Shown: positions 10,607-22,600 of the stretch, one piece after another
How the letters are laid out: each line of letters opens with the position of its first letter
How positions within the stretch are numbered: position 1 is the first letter of the stretch
Assembly (NCBI GenBank): GCA_036250195.1
Contig: JAVHZZ010000006.1
Coordinates: 189,719,850-189,783,849, forward strand
DNA length: 64,000 nt
Direction: 5' to 3'
DNA from: Mixophyes australis
Taxonomy: Eukaryota; Chordata; Amphibia; Anura; Limnodynastidae
Notes under the pieces: model-generated
The model's database searches: none
The model's input: the letters and a program-made list of their open reading frames with translations, nothing else
What the model was told of the DNA's origin: nothing
Program-made: the position numbers and the translations under genes

Positions 10607-13600
10607 GTGAGAGAGTCTGTTATGTTCGGCAATGTTAAATTCTAGAATGGGAATTCTTAAACATGCTGAGCAGCTGTTGTCTTGACCAGGATTGACAGAT
10701 GAATTGCCAGCTGCTAGGCAAATGGGAAATATCTAGGCACTAAGGGGGAAATTGGGCAAGTAAACTAGGGAAATGTTGATATGAGCTTTGTCAGAAGATT
10801 TTTTTCATTTATTTTTGGTGTAATCTCTTTTTATTATGGAACAAGGACAGAAAAAATTGCAACCAGTATAGTGCGATTTCAACATCCGACAAGTCTGTTT
10901 GCATGGTTCCAAGCATCACTGATCATAAGAAACAAAACAATGGGGTACAAGTAGAGAGATAGTAGGGTGGGATACAGCAGGGGCGTGGAATTCCTCAGTA
11001 AAGCATATGTTAAGGAGATGTCTCAAACATCCTAGTGAAGTATAAAGAGTGACAAAGGCTTGCAGAGCCTGTACATTGGGGTGAGGCTTAAAGTAGTCCG
11101 TCAGTGTCCCAAAGGGAGCCATAGGTGGGGGAGTCCTTGAATTCAACCTATCTTAGCCATAGAGCTGTTTATTCTGAGACTTTACCTCGGCTAGACATGG
11201 TATAATTATTCATGAGCATATAAAGATCAATCCATCTAAACCACTCCTTGGTACTCAAGGGAACAGTGGACCTCCAGTGCACTGGGATCACTGCTGTGGC
11301 AGCATTATTTCTGAGCAGCGATTTCTTATAGTGGGACAGTCTCAAGGTTAAATAGCCAGAAGTCTGGGCTATCTAGCACAGGGCACCCCATGATTTTGCT
11401 GCATAATCCCAGACCTTACTCCAGAAGGGAGCCATGACAGGGCAGTTCTACCAAATATTTAGTGGAGACCCTGCATGGGAGCCACATGTCATGCAAGAGC
11501 CTGAGACACCCAGATACATCGTATACAGTTGTGACAGACACTTGTACCAACGAGAGAGAACCTTAAATTGTGCCAAGAGGCTAATGGAGCTGTCCATAAT
11601 GTATTGAAATATTCTAGTCCAATATTGATCGGAGTTAGTCTTCCCCAGTTCCCGATCCCAGAATTCTGTGTACCCTGGGAGAGAGGTGTGAAGATTAATA
11701 ATAAGCATGTTATAGTTGCAAGAAATCTTATGTTTGGGGTCCTGGGAGACGCAGCAAAGGTCCTCAAAGCTAGACAGGCTCCTGCTTGACCCCTCTAAAG
11801 TGGGCCCAGTCTGCAGATAGTGTCTAGCTTGCATGCAAAGCCAGAATTTGGAGGCCAGGGGCTTCAATTTTTCCTGCAAAGTAGAGAAGGCGCAAACCTT
11901 ACCATTCAACAACAGTCACAAGATAGGCCTATAACATAATCAACAACATTATTATTAATAATAATATTAAATACCATAGATATATTGTAACAGCAAGGTA
12001 AAAAAAAAACTTAAAAAAATAAAGACTTACTAACTACTAAATATTGGTATTTTTTTACTGTAAGAGTTCAGCATATATGATCAAAGTATGTACTGTTGAC
12101 CCTGTTTGACCTTCGATCCCTGATCACGAGTAACAAGAAATTTCATCAGGCACATTTTATTGATCCAGCTAAATATAGATACCCCCACACATAAGCAGCA
12201 AGTTGCTCAAATGTAGTCAAGGGTAAGGCTAAGGCACTTGTGAAATTAAGGGTAATTTCAGTTTTTAATATATTGTAATACAAACAATCAGTATTAGGTG
12301 GGCGAAACATGGATGAAAACCTGCTAATATTTTATTTTAAACTCTTTATTTTACAAGGAAACTGGAACATGCAAGTACATTAAACAGTTGTAAATTAACA
12401 CAGATAACTTTCCCTTCAAAGTTTTGTTATCTTGTACGAGAGGAAGGAGTAAGAACAGGGGAGTGAGAGGAAAGAGTCGGGTAGGCGGACAGTAGAGGGG
12501 AGGGGGAATGGTGAGACAGGCAATGGAACTAAAGAACTTCTAACAGCAAACATGTAAGCAGGGGTGCCCATAACTGTGTGTGAGGCACATACCTTCAAGA
12601 TGGTGGTCTTTACCTGGAAGGCACTGGGCCCAACTCAGAGGATCCAGAGGTGGTCCATTAGTTAAATCACTGGTAAATTCGCCATGTCCGGAACGCGGGG
12701 CAAGGCAGTATTGGTGAGGCAGCTACGGCTCTCCCGAAGATACCAGGGATCCCAGACTTGGTCAAATTTGTAGGGGTTTGTCATGTAGGTAATAGGTGAT
12801 GCTCTCCATGCGATATGCCAGACATAGTTTTGTAAGGCCTACATAGAGGGAGAGTCGGGGTTCTAACAATGATTAGCTATCAGATTTTGTAGCAGTGAGA
12901 ATATGGGAAATCAACTTATTAGATGATGCGCTCTTATCAGGCAGAGGTCGTGAGAGAAGAAAAGTCCATGGGTCCTTTGTCAGTTGATGATTGAGAGGAC
13001 CATGTTCCAGAAGGAGACTATCCTTGGGCATGTCCATAAAATGTGGAAGAACATGCCTCTCTGACCCTGCTAATAATTTTAATAACTTACCCACTACTAG
13101 ATCTTTGCCAGAACAAGTTTCACTTCTGACCACGGTTTAAAAAAGTCAATAAGAGCCCTAATAAAAGTGCATGACATACACCTTTAACAGTGCAAATATA
13201 ATTTCCACAAATGCATTGTTTTTACAGAGAAATGGATATTGGGTCAAGATGATGGTGTCAACTTTGCACATCTGACGGGAGGTATTAGGAGGACCAGTGT
13301 TCCTTGATAAGTGAGGCCATGCCAAAATACGGTTTTGTAGTGCAATACAAGAAGGAGTGGTTCAAACAGGGAGATGGTGCATGGCAGAGTAAGGAACCCT
13401 GGGAAGGGGTGCTTTCTGGTTATTGTCATTGTTTTTTCCTGTTTCACATTTCCAGTCTTGTCCTTGAAGTGACAGGCAGGATCATGAACCTCTGGTGGGT
13501 CTTTAGAAAATTTAAATTCTATCCAAAGCCCAATCCTATGGATTATTTTGGCCTTTGGAGATTAAGAGATGGGAATGACCACTTTTCTAAGACAAGCGCA

Positions 13601-16600
13601 GGTGTAGGGGCAGTTTGTAATGCCCATTAGGGTGAGAGTATATTTGGAGCAGCTGTGGATGATGGTGACTGGACAGGTTGCTATAGAACAAATGTAAGTG
13701 ACCAGGTTGGGACGTAAGATGGGGGAGACTGTGTTCTTTTACAGAGGAGTTGGGACGAAGTTGAAACTGAACAATAAATGCTGGTCATCCACAATGGGTA
13801 AATGAAGATAGCAAGACTAGAAAAAGAGCATTCCTGTATATCTATGAGTGGGTTGGAAAGTGATAGGACAACATTTTTTTTTCCATCCGGGTGAAAGATT
13901 CTGCATCTAAGGCTTTAAGCTACCACACATAAACATGGTATAATCACATTGTCACTGCATAACAATGCTACGTGGCTTATAGTTTATAATTATCTGTGCT
14001 CTGATGGACTTAAATTAATCTAACACAGAATGAAAAAGTTGATAATGGTAAGGAGCAGAAGACACTTCTACGGAAACTCAGAAATATAATTATTATATTC
14101 TTTGCTGTGTTTGTGTCCACAGGCCTAGTTATAGCCAATGCATCTGCCTTTTATTTACTGGTTGGTTTGACCGTGTCACTAGAATAGATCATTTCGCCAC
14201 CATAAAGCTAAAAATATTATCTTGGAAAGAGGATTCTAGTTATATAGTTACTCTGCTGACTAGAATGGAATATTTTTATGTGGCTGACTCTTGGAAGGTA
14301 CCTGCAATCTCCTATGGGAAGGATATAGGTCTATTACTAAGCGGACGATATATAGAAACTTGTATAAAGCATCTAATATGTTTAAAAAAAAAAAAGGTAA
14401 TTTTAATTATTCCATTTACAGAAGACCGTTATTTGTTTTTCTCAGGTCTCTGGTCATTAATGCCTAAAAAGTCTCACACCACCCCCCTGCGTATTACTGC
14501 TGGTCGGGGGTACTCTGACTGTGTGCGGCACTTGATATCACGTGGAGCCAATCCCAACTCTACGGTGGGTGGCCGAGGAGCGCTACATGAGTCCTGCGAG
14601 GGCCACCATGTGGAGTGTACCCAACTGTTACTGAGCCGCGGAGCTGACCCCAATCTACAGAGTGAAGACGGTCTAGCACCCCTCCACCTTTGTACCACAA
14701 AGGAAACACTGGCGTAAGTGATTATTGTTAGATAGTGCTGTGCCTATAAGGAGAATGTTTTTTTTTAAAAAAAACAAACAAAAAAAAACGCTGGCTCTCC
14801 AGGTGTTGTAAAACTACAAGCCTCAGCATGCTTTGCTAGTAGATAGTCAGCCGATAGCTGACAGGGCATGCTGGGACTTGTAGTTTAACAACATCGGGAG
14901 GCCAGTTTGACCAGGCCTGCTATATCAGTTTTAATAATCTAATGGATTCAAGTGTAATTCTGTAGCTACAACCTATATATAAAGTTTGAAACTGCAGAGT
15001 TTATGTGGAATCACTGGTTTGCTATTACTAGGTAGAGATGGGCTTAATGTAAGATTGTGTTACTGTTCTTAAACTGTTGAAGAAAATGGGGCCCAGAGGC
15101 TTCTACAAAGGGAGAGTGACATGAGAGTAACCTTTATATAGAAATCAGGTATGCACTGTGGGCCACATTTAGAGTTGCACGAAAGATGCATCTGCACACT
15201 TACAATACAGCGCATAGATGCCTGCGGTGCAAATATAAGGTTGATTTTTAAGTTCTATATATAGATACATTTAATTTTGCACAGCAGTTAGTTATGAGTA
15301 TTATACATTTTCCATAAACATCTATCAATGTAATACAGTATACTGTTATGCGTATGACTCATTTACCCTATATTACTGCACTATATTGTCAGATGTATAG
15401 GCAAAATGTGCCATATGCCTAAAATAGTATTGTACTACATTGTCAGGTATATAAGGAAAATGCTTCATATGCAAAGCATATTACTGAACTACATTGTCAG
15501 GTAAAAAGGGAAAATGCATTGTATGCAAAACATTTTACTGTACTGCATTGCCAGATATTTGTTATGCATATGACACATTTTCCCTATACATCTGACAATC
15601 TAGTACAGTTTTATGTCGATTCTTTATGAAAAAAATTTATGTAACATATTAAAAAAAAAAAAATACAATCACATTTTGTAGAAAACTAGAAAATATATCA
15701 ACAATAAAATAAAAAAAAATAACCTACAATTAAATAAAAAAAGAACATCAAATTGTTCTAACACGACCAACACCTCTATATTGCATAATTTTTGGGGGGA
15801 GGGGCACTGGAGTGATCAAAAGCATTAGTGATCAGTGGCAGCCTGTTGCTGTATGGGGTCCCAGAGTACTATGTGGCAGACAGGAAGTCTCACTACCATA
15901 AAATGACAGACGCCGCAAACCGCTTCTACAATGTAGAATCTCCGATACGCAATGAACTTAGCTGTTGTGTGAGGTCTATTTATAGTATAAGGGATTTTCC
16001 CACGACAGCGTGGGAAAACCTGGCAATTTGGGGACTAAAATTGAGGGTTCTCACCCGCGATTTGTCGCTATTTTGCCATGATTTTAAAAAGCTGAAAAAA
16101 ATCAGACCCTGATACATTTACCCCCTAGTCTTATGTCAAGAGGAGCAGAATGTTATCATACCTAGAAATTTGCACAATATGGAAATCTAGTGTCTGAATT
16201 TCCAATAATGAATGCACAGTGGCTTGAAGTTTGCAAAAACCAAGAGCATATGTTTACAAAAAAAATGCAAATAAAAATTGTTAAACAAATTACTCAACAA
16301 CAGGACAGAAGTGGCTGCTGCTGTACATGTTAACATATACAAAATGACAGTATTGTAACCGATACCATCCGCAGATATGACACCATCCACCTCTGCTTAG
16401 GAACCATGTAGTCACATGTATGATTTATAAATAGTAAAAGTAAAAGACACATGCATCGCAGAATGTGTTGCATATACAGGCCCGGCGCTCCCATTAGGCA
16501 AGGTTAGGCAGTTGCCTAGGGCGCCGGGCTCTGGAGGGCGCCACAGTATTCTAAAATACTTTAAAACTGTGCGGCGACCGCTGACCATACCTGTCATGGC

Positions 16601-19600
16601 CGCCGCACAGCATTCAGATGGACGGGGCGGGGGGGGAAGAGGCTATTTTGTCACCACCGCCGCCTCTCTGCTCCGTCTCCTCCCCTCCACTAACTAGTGT
16701 CAGTGAGTGGAGGGGAGGAGACGGAGCAGAGAGGCGGCGGTGGTGAGACAAGGTAAGGAGAGGAGGGAGGAGGGCAGCGATTTTTGCGGGGGCGGCAATT
16801 TTTTAAAAATGCCTAGGGCGCCGTGGACCCTAGCACCGGCCCTGTGCATATAAGTATTGTCTTTTTAACACATGAGGATATAATATAATAAGTTGTTACA
16901 AGCTGAACATTTACAATGGCAGATGTATCCATCATCATCATCATCATCATCATCACCATTTATTTATATAGCGCCACTGATTCCTCAGCGCTGTACAGAA
17001 AACTCATTCACATCAGTCCCTGCCCCATTGGGTCTTACAGTCTAAATTCCCTAGCATACACACACACAGACAGAGAGAGACTAGGGTCAATTTTGATAGC
17101 AGCCAATTAACCTACCAGTATGTTTTTGGAATGTGGGAGGAAACCGGAGCACCCGGAGGAAACCCACACAAACACAGGGAGAACATACAAACTCCACACA
17201 GATAAGGCCATGATCGGGAATTGAACTCATGACCCCAGCGCTGTGAGGCAGAAGTGCTAACCACTTAGCCAACATGCTAAGTGGTTAGCACTTTTATTTT
17301 TATTATTCACATTAAGCTGAACACGTTTGTTTTCTTCTATGTTGAACTACTACTAAAACGTGTAAATACTAAGAAACACCTTTTTGTATTTGTACGCCTT
17401 ACATTGAAACACAGCACACCATGGTTTAAAATTATAGCCTCTAGCTATATTTTCTCTATCTTGTAAATCCGACCCATAGTTAATTTACATTTCGTTATAT
17501 GTCATTTTCTTGTGCAATCGCAAAGGAAGTATTGTTGGATATCACATTCCCTTGTGGCCTTTCCATCCCCGGCTTCCTCAGGCTAACATTGCTGTTTCTC
17601 TTTTGGCATGCCTCACATTGTGCCATATTTCATGATATAGGAACATAGTGCTATGATTTTACACACCACAGCCGCACAGTTATATCATCTTATCACTCAT
17701 TTACTGAAACTACCTATAATGTGCATTTTTGGAAGCTTTACTTAATGGAGGAGTTTTTAGGCTAATTATAGAGTTAGGATAAAACTCATATTTGTAACTT
17801 TTGCAGAAGGGGTGGGATTGTTTAATTTGCATCATGATTTAAAGTTGGGAAGAAGTTGGTATGTCACTGAGCTGTAATGCAATGTGTCCACCAAACATTT
17901 ATTGCATTTGGGCAGAGCTACAATGGCCAGGTGTAGATATTACAAATGGCAAAATTGTCCCCTAACTTTCTATATAAGATATATTTGTATAATACGCAGT
18001 TGTTGTAGCATTTATTACATATATTAGAATTAGGGAGAATATTTTTTTTTAGCATGAGGGACACTAATATGTCAAAAGAAACATTAACAACATATGCACT
18101 GTGGTGGAGTTTGTATGTTCTCCTCGTGTTTGCGTGGGTTTCCTCTGGGTGCTCCGGTTTCCTCCCACAATCCAAAAACATACTAGTAGGTTAATTGGCT
18201 GCTATTAAATTGACCCTAGTCTGCCTGTGTATGTGTTAGGGAATTTAGACTGTAAGCTCCAATGGGGCAGGGACTGATGTGAGTGAGTTCTCTGTACAGC
18301 GCTGCGGAATTAGTGGCGCTATATAAATAGCTGATGATTATAATCACTGGGTCATTTTCTTTTGTGAAACTATATATATCCCCTATGTGTGCTGCTTTGT
18401 GCTGGGACTATTGATGACAACATGAACAATTATTCTACAGACTAATATGTAGAATTATTTAGATATACGCTTGCCTGATAGGCTAATTGCTGCTCCTTAG
18501 GCCCCTGCTCTGCTGTAGAACTCCGTTGGGCTTTCAGTTCTATCCCAGAGGTGAGCGCGCTTTCTTTTGCACCAACATACAAATTGAGATTCATGCTGGG
18601 TGACCAGATTATTTAAATGAGAGAACGAGGTGGAGATGGCGCTACTTACATGGGTGTTCCCTGCACAATGCATGGTATGAAGAGGTATCCTTGATCAAAT
18701 GGGACATGTGGAGGCGATCACGGATTCTGCTTGTGAATAGTACATATCTGCTCTGCTGCCAATCTTGCTGTATAATTATCATAGTGTAAAACAGAGTGAT
18801 CATGTCTCTACTCATAGAAATTGACTGGCAACATGATTAGATTATAATATCTGAGAGCGAGCAAAGTGCATTAAAAGATTGTTAGCAGGTTCGTCTGGAT
18901 GGTAGCATGGACTACTTGTGAAGCCCCTGAAAAATATTATGTTGCCCAACTCTGTATTTTAAGTACGGAGGTGCACAATTGGTGTCTTTATTATATCTAC
19001 TGTATATCTGGCTGAAATAATAGTATACTGTAGGTAATAAGCTGTATATATCTATTTAATATATCACAAAAATTTTCCAGCTTACATTTCTTGCTATGTT
19101 TCAGATGTGTGAAATTGCTTTTGGAATTCGGTGCTATTGTCAATCTGCCCTGTCATTACACTCGTGCCACTCCACTACACGTGGCATCAGTACACCGCCT
19201 GGAAGAACATGTGGCGCTATACTTAAGCCTTGATGCCAACCCTTGTGCTCGTAACCGTGAGGGAGAGACGCCTCTCAATGCAGCATGTGCGGCTTCTGAC
19301 TCCCCACAACACTTTGGCCAGTATTTGAGGGTGGCAGAGATGCTCATGAAGTCGGGAGCTGATCCTAACACACCAGGGAAGAAAGGTCATGGGCCCCTGC
19401 ATAATGCCAGTTCTAACTGCCATCTGAGGTTAGTGCAAAAGCTTCTGGACCATGGGGCATCTGTTAACGTGACGAACAGTGCAGGGTTCACCCCTCTGGA
19501 CTGTGCTCTGCAGGTGTGCAGCGATTACCCGGAGTGTCAGCCCCACCAGCTGGTACAGACACTACTGAATCATGGCTCAACACCCTCTAGTGTCAAGGTA

Positions 19601-22600
19601 AGTGTGAGTCATATGGCTATGTCCAGTCTGAACTGGTACTTTAATCTTTATACTAATTTACAGACCCATATTATAGATTGCTTTATCACTATTGATTGTT
19701 ATTTTGTGCGTAAAAATATGTCACCAGGTATAGATTTCTGGAAATGGTTTATTTCCCAATATATTGTATCAGCCTGTGTGTGTGTGTGATTTGGATTTTA
19801 TCAATTTAATCACTGCGACTAATATGCAGGGGAATTAAACAGTGGTCAAAGCATCGTTGCTGCTTGATTGACCGGTGTCCCTTCAGTGACCTTGACAGAA
19901 GATTGGGACCCCCCCCCACTAATAATTCACAACCAGCTAATTCTTCCAGAGGAAGACATGGTCGAATGGCAGTTATATAATATCCCCTGCCATAAGTTAG
20001 CACGTAGGGAGCTGATACAGTGCCTCATTCATGACCAGGAGGGCCCGATGAATGCATTTAGCTGATGTGGATGCTAGTCCCTGGCTCCACTTTTAACCTC
20101 CTGGAGCAGCTGAATTGCCTGGAAGAGTCATTTGAGTTATGCCAGGAAGAGATCGTAGAGACAGCGTATTAGTCCTCCGTGACAGGACCAGTGCTTCAGG
20201 TCGATGCAGAAACTCATTTAGGAAGCCAGTAAGTTAGACACCCAAACCAGGGAATTCCAGGGTAGAGGTAAATGCCTGCATTATTTCACCCAACCCAAGC
20301 AGCAAAAGAAAAGACGGAGGAATTGGGGTAGCATGAACCATTTCCCTTTTGAAGACTTGGATGACAAAGAACTGGAGATAAGTGTGGAGGGCCCACTGCC
20401 AGCTGGATTCTGTGGGGATGGAGAGTGTGAGTAGAGATCGGGACACAAAAACACCAGTCTCCAACTCTAGGCTTTCCAGTCAATAGAATGGAGAGGAGGT
20501 TGCAGTGCATGGACTGCTGCAACTGACCAGCAAGAAACCTGTTCAGGAGAAGAGCATATTCATTAACCCTCCCACTGAAGTTAATGATACTCTATCATTG
20601 AGCATTGTCCAAAGGATGGTAGAATCTGCGGGGCCCAAAACTGCATCAGCCACAAGTAATCAGCCAGAGCAACAGCATTTTCCAATGCTCGCAACAGAGT
20701 AAACAATTGGGGGAGGTGGGTTGAAGCTATCTGATAGCTGTCATCAGAAGTAGCTCAGAGATAAGTCAAATTCTGTGGGGATGAAGAGTGAGAGAGGCAA
20801 CCTGATCTCCATCCAGTGTGCAGATGCCGCATTGAATAACCAGGCAGCTGAACCAGTGGACAGCCTGAGGTAAAAGATGGTTTATTGTCAGGACTCCTGT
20901 GTTTTTTATGCTGCTTGACAGCCAAGGCTTGAGGGGGTATTGGTCCTTAATGAGAGAGAACTTGTTGAGCCCCAACTACTGATCGTACACCAGCCAGAAA
21001 GCCAGTAGACGAGTGCTCGCCAGTCCCACTGGACTCCCCTGCTTTCCATTTTCCCGCTACCTTGAGAGAACTACCTTTAAGTCCTTGACACACAAGGACT
21101 TAAAGGAATGTGGAATGTGTTGAGGAATGTGGTGAAATGAGGGGTTAAGACTATCATACAAGTACCTAATTTCCCACAGAGTGTAGAACTGTATACATTC
21201 TGTTAGGTATGTTCAAATAAAGGTTAAGCCATCCCATCCCACCGTCTTGGCAGTAGAGAGAGATATGATCCCTGGAGTGTATAAATTTAACTTCTTGTTT
21301 ATTACTACAATGCATGTGTCCTAAGAGAGCTGTAGCCACCCTCGGGTAACTTCTACTGCAAGGCCTGCTTTTAGAGCATGAATCTTCCAGGATGCGCTAA
21401 GCGCCGACTGTGGCCACTACAAGGCCTGTGACTCTGCAGGTAGGTCAGCTTACATCCACTGAGGTGCCAATCCAGCTCTCTGGATCTCATAAGAAACTGC
21501 AAGTGGTTAATTCAGGGAGGCTCCCACAGCTAACTTCATCAGCAATTATTATGTCCCTTTGTGGAGAGCCTAGGTAGGTCCAGGAGAGAATTGTCAGCAC
21601 TAAGAGAAAAGACTGGTTTCTTAGGAATGTACCCAAGCCTGAAACCCCAGGTATTGGCTTAGAGTGACAGATAATTGTAAAGTATTGTTTCCATGTATGT
21701 TATATTGCAATATCATTTTGTAGAAGGTACTAAATAAATGAAAGCTAGAATCTGATTGGTTGCTATAGGCAACATCCCCACTTTTCCAAACCCGTAGCTT
21801 AGTAAATCTAGCCCTTAGTGTGATTTCTTAAATTTTTCTATAAAAGTGCTATAGCTCTTTATTCAGATATATGCTTGGGTGTGAAAATACTTTCTCACAT
21901 GCAGTTATTGGGGCAGGTGATAGGCTTGAGGGTGCCCATGTAAGTGCTGGCTAACTCCAGGTACACTTTCCATGGGTTGGTGCGAGTAGATGGCCTGTAA
22001 TTACCCCTATATTGCAATGGGGACACAAAAAAAGATATAACATACCCTGTGTCAATGGCAATTTAGGAAACAGAAACGATAAGTTGGTGTGTATTCCCGT
22101 GTTCCCCCTTGTAACTTTTACAGGAAATGTCCTATGATACAGATTTTATCTAACAGATACATTTATACTTGTGTATTAGACTGAGATGAATTATCTGCCC
22201 CCAGATGTGGCGTTTCTGTGCCGCTTCACCCTTGACCTTTGAGATCCTTCTTAACTCATACGATCGAATCCCACCAGGAGATTTCTGGGTGGAAGCTGTG
22301 CCCACTGAAATATGGGAGGTAAGAAATAAAACGTCTGTCTATCTCCTAATCAATTCATTATTCTTACTCTCCACATTGATTGGTATCTGACATTTAATGT
22401 GTTTTCCAGTGGCAGATGAATTTAACCCTTTCATTGCCAGTGTAGTTGAATTTATGTGTATATTAGCACCTGTCCCACATTTCCCACTGTCTTAGGTTAA
22501 AATCTGTCTCCAAAGTTCTGCACTGCGGATGCTGTGTGGCACCCAGCTAACATGTTAATAGTCACTAGGGGCCTGATTCATTAAGGAACTTAAATTAATA

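Noticed and set aside
19091..19789. Long frame extending ASB16 exon 3 into the intron
   Set aside because: A strong donor at 19598 and a phase-0 join to the conserved next exon show the exon ends at 19597.
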